Assembly: GCF_900095855.1 (NCBI RefSeq)
Contig: NZ_FMIY01000002.1
Coordinates: 797,322 to 861,321 of the forward strand
DNA: 64,000 nucleotides
Reading direction: 5' to 3'
From: Megasphaera coli
GTDB taxonomy: Bacteria > Bacillota > Negativicutes > Veillonellales > Megasphaeraceae
Below are positions 7,821 to 15,645 of this stretch, piece after piece. The notes under the pieces are model-generated. The model was not told where the DNA came from and searched no databases. It saw only the letters and a list, made by a program, of their open reading frames with translations. Both the position numbers and the translations under genes were made by a program. Each line of letters starts with the position of its first letter. Position 1 is the first letter of the stretch.

Positions 7821-9268
7821 TATTTATCGCCTCGCAACAAGGCCAATATCGTCTTAATACCGACGCCCGTCGCGCCGTAATACCCGTTTTCGTCCTTTTT
7901 CTCGCAAAAGGCCGTCCCTGCAATATCCAAGTGAATCCACGACGTGTTTTCTTTAATAAAGTGTTTAATAAAAAGACCTGCCGTAATGGCGCCGCCGTCA
8001 GAACCGCCGACATTCTTGAGATCCGCCGTCTCGCTCTTCAGCTGCCGTTCATACTCTTCGTCGGCCGGCAGCTGCCACACCTTTTCGTGCATCCGTTCGG
8101 CCGCCGTAAAGAAGCGATTCATCCACTCCTGATCATTGCCGATCATACCGCTCCTGACCGTGCCCAAAGCCGTAACACAGGCACCCGTAAGCGTTGCCAG
8201 ATCGATTACCTTGCGTGCCCCCTTGGACTGGGCGTAAGCGACGGCATCGGCCAATACCAACCGCCCTTCGGCATCCGTATTTTTCACTTCCACTGTCGTA
8301 CCGTCAAACATAGTTATAATATCGTCAACGTGGTATGACATGCCGGACGGAATATTTTCAGCCAAGGGTATGACGGCAAGGACATTGACGGGATACTTCA
8401 GTAGCATGAGAGCCCGAATAACACCCAGCGCCGCGGCGGCCCCGGCCATGTCGGACTTCATATGCTCCATACCGGTACGGCTTTTTAAAGAAAGTCCGCC
8501 GCTGTCATACGTAATGCCCTTACCGACGACGGCAACGACGTCACGGCTCTCCGGATCGCCCGTATAGGCGACGGACAAAAGCTGCGGCTGATTCATACTT
8601 CCCTTGCCGACGGAAACAATGCCACCCATATTGCGCTTTTCCAAATTCCACTTATTCAGGACTTCCACGAAAATGGCGTCGCCCTTACAAAGACTCGTCG
8701 CCGTATCGACGAACTTGCGCGGCGTCATTTCATTAGGCGGCATGTTGACGAGGTCACGGGCTAAATATATACATTCGTAAATAGAGGAATAGACATAACA
8801 GAGCGTATTGAAATCCTTACTCTTCAGGCTCGACGTAATGAGGTTGATATTCTTCAGCACCTTTGAGTCGACCTTCGTCTTATAACGATTGAAGGCATAA
8901 TTATCGTATAAAAGACCGTCAATGAGTGTTTCCACGTCCATGTCGAGCGTATCAATGTATACGGCCAGTTCACTCACACCTTCATCCATAGCTGCGGCCA
9001 TAATTTTCCGGGCATACATAAATTCGCGGAACGTCCCCCGCTCAGGCGAGTTCTCTTCAATACCGACGAGAAAATAAACCTTCACCGCATCATCGACGAC
9101 GGAGCGCAATACATGAATGGCACCGCCTTTAAAGGCGGCGGGATTTTTCTCCGTATATGCCCGAATAAGCGCGCCTTCCGCATCCGTCAACCGCGACAAA
9201 GCACGCAGGCGATGATCAATCCCCAAGACGACCGCATCGAGATTGCCGCTTCCGTTACAAGTAATCAT
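7820..9268 (-). CDS. pepA: Leucyl aminopeptidase (M17 family)
   Basis: This cytosolic dizinc/manganese aminopeptidase trims N-terminal residues from peptides. The C-terminal catalytic half carries VVGKGITYDSGGLSLKSRTG, MKSDMAGAAAALG and the family signature NTDAEGRLVLADAVAYA, with metal ligands Lys, Asp and Glu in place. The N-terminal half is the divergent macro-like domain. The 482-residue length is normal. GGAGGCAACAGT precedes the ATG. It is the first gene behind the promoter at 9309-9338. Confidence 0.95.
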   Translation of the reverse strand: MITCNGSGNLDAVVLGIDHRLRALSRLTDAEGALIRAYTEKNPAAFKGGAIHVLRSVVDDAVKVYFLVGIEENSPERGTFREFMYARKIMAAAMDEGVSELAVYIDTLDMDVETLIDGLLYDNYAFNRYKTKVDSKVLKNINLITSSLKSKDFNTLCYVYSSIYECIYLARDLVNMPPNEMTPRKFVDTATSLCKGDAIFVEVLNKWNLEKRNMGGIVSVGKGSMNQPQLLSVAYTGDPESRDVVAVVGKGITYDSGGLSLKSRTGMEHMKSDMAGAAAALGVIRALMLLKYPVNVLAVIPLAENIPSGMSYHVDDIITMFDGTTVEVKNTDAEGRLVLADAVAYAQSKGARKVIDLATLTGACVTALGTVRSGMIGNDQEWMNRFFTAAERMHEKVWQLPADEEYERQLKSETADLKNVGGSDGGAITAGLFIKHFIKENTSWIHLDIAGTAFCEKKDENGYYGATGVGIKTILALLRGDK

Positions 9269-9308
9269 ACTGTTGCCTCCATTTTACGAAATAAAAACCG
9301 TATGTTTC

Positions 9309-9338
9309 ATTATACTGTTTTCATTCCCTCTAAATCAA
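9309..9338 (-). promoter_or_regulatory. Promoter of the pepA operon
   Basis: TTGATT (9333-9338) and a consensus TATAAT (9309-9314) on the minus strand are 18 bases apart. The promoter lies about 40 bases upstream of the aminopeptidase start. Confidence 0.65.
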
Positions 9339-9449
9339 GCCGCCAAGCCTTTTCTCCCTGTCCGCCGCTCGCAAAAAGGGCATATTTTCATACTTGATTT
9401 TTATTTTCGGATAGTGTAACATAATACACGTGCCTGAGAGGCATGCCAT

Positions 9450-9525
9450 GGACCACTAGCTCAGCTGGCAGAGCACCTGACTCTTAATCAGGGTGTCCAG
9501 GGTTCGATCCCCTGGTGGTCCACCA
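9450..9525 (+). tRNA. tRNA-Lys (anticodon CTT)
   Basis: The acceptor arms GGACCAC and GTGGTCC pair perfectly and are followed by A plus an encoded CCA. The D arm (GCTC..GAGC), the anticodon stem CTGA..TCAG with loop CTCTTAA, and the T arm CCAGG-GTTCGAT-CCCTGG are all present. The anticodon CTT reads AAG. It marks the left edge of the accessory stretch. Confidence 0.97.
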
Positions 9526-9537
9526 CACAAAATAACG

Positions 9538-9573
9538 ATACCCATGTGGTTTATGCCGTGTGGGTATTTTTTA
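9538..9573 (+). terminator. Rho-independent terminator of tRNA-Lys
   Basis: ATACCCA and TGGGTAT form a stem, and the second arm is followed by a run of six T. It begins 12 bases after the tRNA. Confidence 0.75.
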
Positions 9574-10064
9574 TTCACGTCTAAAATAATTGTTCCGGTA
9601 CTACTCTCCCATGACGTGTTTTAACAGTTCCCGTATACACATCAGGCAGTTTCTTGCGCAAGTCCTTCCAGCCTTTACCCGTATATTCCGCCTCGATGGC
9701 AATTTATATGAGAAGGTGCATCCAAATCCATTCATTATTCGTAATAGGTTGCTTGAACTGCTGCCCCGTTTCTCTTGTTCTTTCCCCCTTCTTTTGCTAT
9801 ACTGTCTTTATGGAAGGACGCATCACCGCCGTTGTATTCGGACGTATGGCCGGGGCCTTGAGCATCGACCGTGGCAGGAGCGTCTTTCCATATTGTTTTT
9901 AGGGTTATAGGATATTTCGTGTTGGTATAAGAGGCCGTTAAGCCGGTTAACATCCGGCTTAACGGCCTCTTATACTTATTTCAACCAACTTTGAGGGTGG
10001 ATAAAACGTGTTATGACGGAAGCAAGTTGGAGGGCTTTCGCCCTCACCTGTCCGGCTCTTGTTA
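9574..10064 (+). other. Intergenic stretch with no convincing gene
   Basis: No open frame here has both a credible start and ribosome site. On the minus strand a startless frame ending at 9581 encodes about 39 residues of protein-like composition (containing GKGWKDLRKKLPDVYTGTVK) and may be a gene remnant. The only strong structure is the perfect inverted repeat at 9925-9975. Short plus-strand frames look random. Confidence 0.5.
9925..9975. terminator. Perfect 22-bp inverted repeat, probable bidirectional terminator
   Basis: Arms of 22 bases (9925-9946 and 9954-9975; core AGAGGCCGTTAAGCCGG) pair without a mismatch around the loop TTAACAT. T-rich sequence follows on the right side (CTTATACTTATTT). 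It would stop transcripts leaving the small helix-turn-helix gene at 10065 on the minus strand. It may also stop plus-strand reading. Confidence 0.6.
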
Positions 10065-10286
10065 TCATTTTTTAACTTTTTTCTCTCCAAAAAGCCGATC
10101 CATCCCGGAACGTGTCACAAACCAGCCGGAGCTACATTGCCTGTACTCATCGTCGTTAAATTTTTTCCATTTACGCACTCCTCTGCACGCATCTTTTATT
10201 GTCTGCGGATTAACGCCATAAATCTTGGCCGCCTCAGCGGCAGTCAGTACCTCTTTTAATGCCTGTTTACTAAATTTCTCAGTCAT
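10065..10286 (-). CDS. Small helix-turn-helix protein, cassette copy A
   Basis: The 73-residue protein has a predicted helix-turn-helix, LTAAEAAKIYGVNPQTIKDA, and ends in the motif GWFVTRSGMDRLFG. That ending is common to small single-domain DNA-binding proteins of Firmicute accessory regions. The gene at 10582 encodes a diverged paralogue of exactly the same length when the start is placed at 10286: KFS, AL.EV.TA, AC.G and VTR.GM...(F/Y)G are shared. A GAGGGAG site lies 12 bases upstream. An earlier in-frame start reads into the decayed membrane gene. Possible roles are repressor, antitoxin or excisionase; none can be chosen from sequence. Confidence 0.65.
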   Translation of the reverse strand: MTEKFSKQALKEVLTAAEAAKIYGVNPQTIKDACRGVRKWKKFNDDEYRQCSSGWFVTRSGMDRLFGEKKVKK

Positions 10287-10390
10287 AGCGCAATTAAGCT
10301 CCCTCGTCATTAATAATTCTATCATACCAGATAAAACCGGCACGTTGACAATACTAATATTACGCCGATCATAGCCTCACACTATTTAGA
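10287..10390 (-). pseudogene. Decayed copy of the small membrane-protein gene (copy A)
   Basis: The bases upstream of helix-turn-helix copy A align with those upstream of copy B. Both have CGGC, ATATTAGTA, G(A/T)GCCG and ATTATTAAT in the same order and nearly the same spacing. In copy B this stretch encodes an intact 51-residue membrane protein. Here the frame is broken by small indels: only MIGVILVLSTCRFYLV and, in another frame, VPVLSGMIELLM remain. I read it as the degenerate partner of a tandem duplication. Confidence 0.4.
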
Positions 10391-10581
10391 TATCTCAGAA
10401 AATTGGATACACTTAGATATGGCTATATTTTCACCGGCATATAAATATACTCTTGGAAATATTCCGCTTCCGGTATCTCCTCATAATAAACGTTATACAT
10501 CATTCATTAATACTGAATTATGCTTCATTCATTAGTAATAAAATCGCGATAAAAAGATGAATAGTTTACTGGGCAGTTTCT

Positions 10582-10803
10582 TTATGTATTCGGCATAGAA
10601 CCGTATACTTGTTCCATACCGGTCCGTGTAACAAGCCGGATACGGCCTGTTTTACGTGCTTTCATCGATGCAAATCGAGGCTTTCCGCCGTGATACCCCG
10701 TGCATGCCTGTTGTACCGTACGTATCAACCGCCTCCGTTTCACAATCGCTTTCGTTGCTGTCATTACTTCGTGTAAAGCCTTTTCACTAAATTTACTGCC
10801 CAT
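10582..10803 (-). CDS. Small helix-turn-helix-like protein, cassette copy B
   Basis: The 73-residue, very basic protein (KAIVKRRRLIRTVQQACTG in the middle) ends with RLVTRTGMEQVYG, aligning residue for residue with copy A at 10065. An AGGAGGTGCAATAAGTTT leader sits before the ATG, a good ribosome site. Its first 40 bases overlap the 3' end of the membrane-protein gene in another frame. Compared with copy A the helix-turn-helix has lost its acidic character and may bind a different target. Function unknown. Confidence 0.6.
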   Translation of the reverse strand: MGSKFSEKALHEVMTATKAIVKRRRLIRTVQQACTGYHGGKPRFASMKARKTGRIRLVTRTGMEQVYGSMPNT

Positions 10804-10919
10804 AAACTTATTGCACCTCCTACTATTAATAATTTAAGTGTAACGAGCGTCATCGGCTCATCATACATAATTACTAATATGCCGACAATAAATGCCACGT
10901 TGTAAACTACAAATTTCAT
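10764..10919 (-). CDS. 51-residue small membrane protein
   Basis: An ATG with a strong AAAGGAGAGAAGTGT ribosome site opens a 51-codon frame. The product is mostly hydrophobic: residues 4-18 (VVYNVAFIVGILVIM) and 30-45 (LLIVGGAISLWAVNLV) could be two membrane segments, followed by a basic tail KRLYTK. The last 40 bases overlap the helix-turn-helix gene in a different frame, which suggests coupled translation. A decayed copy precedes copy A. The pair could be a toxin/antitoxin-like or phage-derived unit, but nothing in the sequence proves it. Confidence 0.55.
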   Translation of the reverse strand: MKFVVYNVAFIVGILVIMYDEPMTLVTLKLLIVGGAISLWAVNLVKRLYTK

Positions 10920-10974
10920 ACACTTCTCTCCTTTCAATATTCAACTAACAAGTAAAAAAATATCCATACCGGCA

Positions 10975-13882
10975 TTACTAAACTGCCTTTGCGGCAGCTA
11001 ACACTCGCAGCTTTGATGATTTTAATGACAGCGATTTCTAAGCTGCCTTTGCGGCAGCTAACGTTTTGACGGCACAAAAGCTGCAATAGTTGCATTTCTA
11101 AGCTGCCTTTGCGGCAGCTAACCCGATGCTCGGCATTGGTAGTGCTGGGCTTATTTTCTAAGCTGCCTTTGCGGCAGCTAACGCTTTCTTCCCGTTCGTG
11201 TATTCTACCATGCATTTCTAAGCTGCCTTTGCGGCAGCTAACATGAGGCCGTCCGCCGTATCATACTCTTTGCCTTTCTAAGCTGCCTTTGCGGCAGCTA
11301 ACTAAAGGGGAACATAATAGTGTTTCCCCGGAAATTTCTAAGCTGCCTTTGCGGCAGCTAACTGACACAACGTTTTTACTCAAGCATTTTGAGATTTCTA
11401 AGCTGCCTTTGCGGCAGCTAACTTCTTTGCGACTGATACTTGTGCTATGAGTTTTTTCTAAGCTGCCTTTGCGGCAGCTAACCTGTCTAAAAATGACCAC
11501 ATCATATCGCGGCATTTCTAAGCTGCCTTTGCGGCAGCTAACCAAGATTATATCACGGTGGATGCGAGCTAGAATTTCTAAGCTGCCTTTGCGGCAGCTA
11601 ACTTTCTGCTTGTGCTTTGTTGCTCCAGTGTTTATTTCTAAGCTGCCTTTGCGGCAGCTAACTCATCAATATGCGTAATCGGACTTACAAAACCTTTCTA
11701 AGCTGCCTTTGCGGCAGCTAACCAGTTTATGCAGCTCCTCTGATTCGGCGTTAATTTCTAAGCTGCCTTTGCGGCAGCTAACGATCACGACGCAGGCTGT
11801 CATGACATCTACGTTTTCTAAGCTGCCTTTGCGGCAGCTAACTTTTGAGCGCGCGGCGTGTTACCGATAAACGATTTCTAAGCTGCCTTTGCGGCAGCTA
11901 ACGTAAATGTGCGGACTGACACCAAAAGATTTTGTTTCTAAGCTGCCTTTGCGGCAGCTAACTCGGATGAGTAGCGCGAATGGCTTATCTGAGCTTTCTA
12001 AGCTGCCTTTGCGGCAGCTAACATCCCGTGCGGTCGTTGTATTGGTTGCCGATTTTTCTAAGCTGCCTTTGCGGCAGCTAACGGACGACGCTCGAGCTCT
12101 GCCGTAACCATTATTTTCTAAGCTGCCTTTGCGGCAGCTAACAGCTGCGGGCGTCTATACGGATGGACGTCAAATTTCTAAGCTGCCTTTGCGGCAGCTA
12201 ACAACGCCTCTGCCGTCCGGACGGACTCCCAAATTTCTAAGCTGCCTTTGCGGCAGCTAACATATCGCAGCTGCAGTATGTAAAGTAGGTGATTTTCTAA
12301 GCTGCCTTTGCGGCAGCTAACGAGTAGACCTGCTGCCTTACTCGTCTCCGTCATTTCTAAGCTGCCTTTGCGGCAGCTAACGACCACCAGAAACGCGAGC
12401 CGTAGCACCTAATTTTCTAAGCTGCCTTTGCGGCAGCTAACACGGCACTGACAGAGTGGCAAGCGCAGCAAGATTTCTAAGCTGCCTTTGCGGCAGCTAA
12501 CACGCAAAAAGCGCGTAAAACCGTTAGGACTATTTTCTAAGCTGCCTTTGCGGCAGCTAACACAGTCCACAGATTATTTAATTCCGCAGGTAAATTTCTA
12601 AGCTGCCTTTGCGGCAGCTAACATCTCCGGGCATGAGTCGCTGTGGCCGCTGCATTTCTAAGCTGCCTTTGCGGCAGCTAACCCGGGCAATTACGCCCGG
12701 CTGATTGATAAGTATTTCTAAGCTGCCTTTGCGGCAGCTAACACGACCGTTGACGATAGCATGGTGGCGCGTATTTTCTAAGCTGCCTTTGCGGCAGCTA
12801 ACAGTTTGTTTCCCATCCCCATCACCTCCTTTCGTTTCTAAGCTGCCTTTGCGGCAGCTAACTCTGACAAAAACCAAGGCGGCGTCAGCATGGATTTCTA
12901 AGCTGCCTTTGCGGCAGCTAACGTCAAGCGGAAACAGTAACGCGATGGACGTAATTTCTAAGCTGCCTTTGCGGCAGCTAACCAGGTTACAGTTATTGAG
13001 CCGCAAGCTCAGATTTTCTAAGCTGCCTTTGCGGCAGCTAACGTTGGTTAGGCAGTATTTTAGGTGGTGCAGTTTTTCTAAGCTGCCTTTGCGGCAGCTA
13101 ACATACAATAGCAAAGGCCTGTATTTCCGCATTCTTTCTAAGCTGCCTTTGCGGCAGCTAACATCCTGCGCGGCGATCCCGTGCAGCAGAGCCATTTCTA
13201 AGCTGCCTTTGCGGCAGCTAACTTATGCCTGGCATAATGCCAGTACATTGCTTGTTTCTAAGCTGCCTTTGCGGCAGCTAACATAAAAAGGACGCCCCGA
13301 TTCAGGGCCCCCTTTTTCTAAGCTGCCTTTGCGGCAGCTAACTTCCTCAATTTCTTTTAGCATGAAAGCCCGAATTTCTAAGCTGCCTTTGCGGCAGCTA
13401 ACCAATAAAATTAACGGTTGCCGTCAGTTCTTTATTTCTAAGCTGCCTTTGCGGCAGCTAACGGTTCGTCAGGAAAACTTCTGTCACGCTACTTTTTCTA
13501 AGCTGCCTTTGCGGCAGCTAACAATTGAACTGTTTGAAGGGCGTATTTTTTACATTTCTAAGCTGCCTTTGCGGCAGCTAACGTGAAGGTGGAGAGTTCG
13601 TATCTAAATCAAATTTTCTAAGCTGCCTTTGCGGCAGCTAACCCGACACGGTGACCATCTCTTATGCCCAGATTTTTCTAAGCTGCCTTTGCGGCAGCTA
13701 ACACGTCACGCGCGGCATGACGGAAAACGCCCTGTTTCTAAGCTGCCTTTGCGGCAGCTAACGGTGGCAATAGTGATGGATGCACGTTTACATTTTTCTA
13801 AGCTGCCTTTGCGGCAGCTAACGCCCGCCGCGCCTCGGATATAGTCACCGGTTATTTCTAAGCTGCCTTTGCGGCAGCTAAC
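10975..13882 (-). CRISPR. Type I-F CRISPR array, 49 repeats and 48 spacers
   Basis: The 28-base repeat, read on the minus strand, is GTTAGCTGCCGCAAAG followed by GCAGCTTAGAAA. AGCTGCC and GGCAGCT form a 7-bp hairpin around GCAAA, as Cas6f needs. The array has 49 copies at a 60-base period. Spacers are 32 bases except one of 31 (12203-12233) and one of 33 (12562-12594). All repeats are identical except the one at 10975-11002, which has two changes; this marks the old, leader-distal end. Transcription therefore runs leftward from the leader beside cas6f, co-directional with the cas operon. Confidence 0.98.
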
Positions 13883-14013
13883 AGTAGCATTATATCACAC
13901 AAATGCTGATTATAGCTACTATTACGGGGGATTATCCCAAAATACCCAATTTTTTCCACCCGTCTTTCAAAGCCTGTATTTTACTTGCTTCTCGCACTGG
14001 CAAAATATTTTGG
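13883..14013 (-). promoter_or_regulatory. CRISPR leader and putative array promoter
   Basis: The 131 bases between cas6f and the first repeat are A/T-rich on the minus strand. The last 38 (13883-13920) hold two TATAAT boxes, the nearer in the extended form TGATATAAT, lying within an inverted repeat with outer arms AGTAGC and GCTACT. The nearer box ends about seven bases from repeat 1, so transcription would begin at the repeat edge. No convincing -35 is visible. Confidence 0.6.
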
Positions 14014-14589
14014 TTAAAATTCCGGAACTGTTGCTCGAACACTAAGTCCATAGGTTCCAACTTCTCCTTCACACGGACTGTCAACCAGTTTTTTTTGGAC
14101 GAAAAGTCTGAATTGATTTTGATTGGAAATGCTTTTCATCTGAATATACGGAAACCGTTCTTTGTCTTTTTTCTGCCTCAAAAACTTCACTGCCTGCTCA
14201 TAAGTCGTTTCCGGATGTCGTCGTGCATATCTCATCGCCTTTTGATGTACTGAGCCGTCTCCTTGATACCGGCTGTATACGGCATATGATTTAATCCTGT
14301 TTTTAGGTACCGCCCTAACTTGTGTAATATGAACATAATCAAAGAATCGCTGCAATATCAATTTTAATTCCAGACTTTGTAATATTCCCTCTGTATCTGC
14401 AAAAACCCTGAGTTTACTACCCGGGCCAACTGCAGCATACTCAGGAAAAGAAACAGCGAAATCCATACAGCCTGTTTTATTTTTTCGATCCGCAAAGGCA
14501 ATATGCAGCTGCGTGAATACTTTCGTCCATAAAAAATGCACCGGAATCTCTGCATCAGGCAATAGGGTTACTTCCTGATAATATTCCAT
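14014..14589 (-). CDS. cas6f: CRISPR RNA endonuclease Cas6f (Csy4)
   Basis: The 191-residue protein starts MEYYQEVTLLPDAEIPVHFL, like Csy4, with WTKVFTQLHIAFADR next. The His at residue 29 aligns with the catalytic His29 of the Pseudomonas enzyme. Cas6f cuts the pre-crRNA at the base of each repeat hairpin and stays bound to the crRNA 3' end in the Csy complex. The start lies three bases after the cas7f stop with an AAAAGGAGTAGG ribosome site. It ends 131 bases before the array. Confidence 0.95.
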   Translation of the reverse strand: MEYYQEVTLLPDAEIPVHFLWTKVFTQLHIAFADRKNKTGCMDFAVSFPEYAAVGPGSKLRVFADTEGILQSLELKLILQRFFDYVHITQVRAVPKNRIKSYAVYSRYQGDGSVHQKAMRYARRHPETTYEQAVKFLRQKKDKERFPYIQMKSISNQNQFRLFVQKKLVDSPCEGEVGTYGLSVRATVPEF

Positions 14590-14592
14590 GTC

Positions 14593-15645
14593 CTACTCCT
14601 TTTCTTTGGTTCCGAACACACCGCCTCGTACCAAAACAGCCATAACATAGTTTTTATCATTTTCATTAACCAAATCTTTATCAGTATTGGAAGACCATTT
14701 GTCAAATAACGTATAAAAATCCTTTTTATCCGCCTTGTTACCGCGAAAAGCACGCCCCAAATTTGTGACGGATCCGTATACTTCAATTGCAATCGGTCCA
14801 TTTGGTAATTCATCATAATGTGGATACCACGTATCAATTGTTCGAACGGCATTTCCAATTTTTTGCGAATGCATGGCGGCAATATTATTGACACTGTAAA
14901 GAACCTTGCTTTTTTCTCCATTATTTTTATTTTTGTTCTTATCCAAAATTAACTCTTCACTCGGATATACTTCCTGCCCATTCCCAACTTTAGCAAAAGC
15001 TGTTACTTCCAGTAATAAGGTCTTACATTTTTCGGTTTCGGTTAATGTATTGGCAATGATTTCACTCAGTTCTTTCACATCCGAATTTTCGACCTCAAAA
15101 TTCTTTAATGGTAGTTTATAAGAATCAAAAGTCCACGTTTTATCTGTGCCTTTTATCGTTATAACAGTTTCCAAAGCTTCTGCACCAACACGATTTCGCC
15201 AAAGAAAACGTGCATTTGCAAGATTTATGGCATAGCGTTTGGCCAACTCTTGAAAACCGTTTTCTTGTATAAACTTTTCGCCCATAGATTTTATGTTTTT
15301 TAAATGAGTTTCATCATTGCAAGCTGACGGTATATGCGGATTGGGCAAGACTTTTACTGTAAATTTTAATTTTAATGTATCTTGTTCCATACTAAGCATT
15401 GCATTGTCAACGGTCTGCAAATTCGCTTTTTCCACTTCTGCGCTTAATTTACCGGGATCTCCCGTAACTGAATCAGGTAACCGATGAGAGATAGTCCCTC
15501 TAACCGATTTTTCAACCAAGCGTATCGGTGTTTCTTTGTCATTATCCCGATTCTCCCATGTAGTTCCATACATATATCCATCAGAGAAAACTAATTTTTT
15601 CTCAAATGCCAATACCGATGCAATTCCATCCTTTTTCTTAGCCAT
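14593..15645 (-). CDS. csy3: Cascade backbone protein Cas7f (Csy3)
   Basis: The 350-residue protein opens MAKKKDGIASVLAFEKKLVF, matching Csy3, and contains NARFLWRNRVGAEALETVIT and the late NLGRAFRGNKADKKDFYTL stretch. Six copies normally coat the spacer part of the crRNA in type I-F complexes. It overlaps the 3' end of cas5f by eight bases and has a TAGGAGGTAAGTG ribosome site. Length is close to known Csy3. Confidence 0.95.
   Translation of the reverse strand: MAKKKDGIASVLAFEKKLVFSDGYMYGTTWENRDNDKETPIRLVEKSVRGTISHRLPDSVTGDPGKLSAEVEKANLQTVDNAMLSMEQDTLKLKFTVKVLPNPHIPSACNDETHLKNIKSMGEKFIQENGFQELAKRYAINLANARFLWRNRVGAEALETVITIKGTDKTWTFDSYKLPLKNFEVENSDVKELSEIIANTLTETEKCKTLLLEVTAFAKVGNGQEVYPSEELILDKNKNKNNGEKSKVLYSVNNIAAMHSQKIGNAVRTIDTWYPHYDELPNGPIAIEVYGSVTNLGRAFRGNKADKKDFYTLFDKWSSNTDKDLVNENDKNYVMAVLVRGGVFGTKEKE

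Noticed and set aside
9590-9910. Plus-strand frame of 106 residues after tRNA-Lys
   Set aside because: No ribosome site, unusual amino-acid composition, and it runs through terminator-like sequence.
10381-10581. Search for another gene between the two helix-turn-helix copies
   Set aside because: The interval is A/T-rich with stops in all frames. Only the decayed membrane frame next to copy A could be supported.
10934-13844. Open reading frames with repeated VSCRKGSLE or SKLPLRQLT units, up to 205 residues
   Set aside because: They are translations of the CRISPR repeats and spacers. The period is exactly the repeat unit and no ribosome sites are present.
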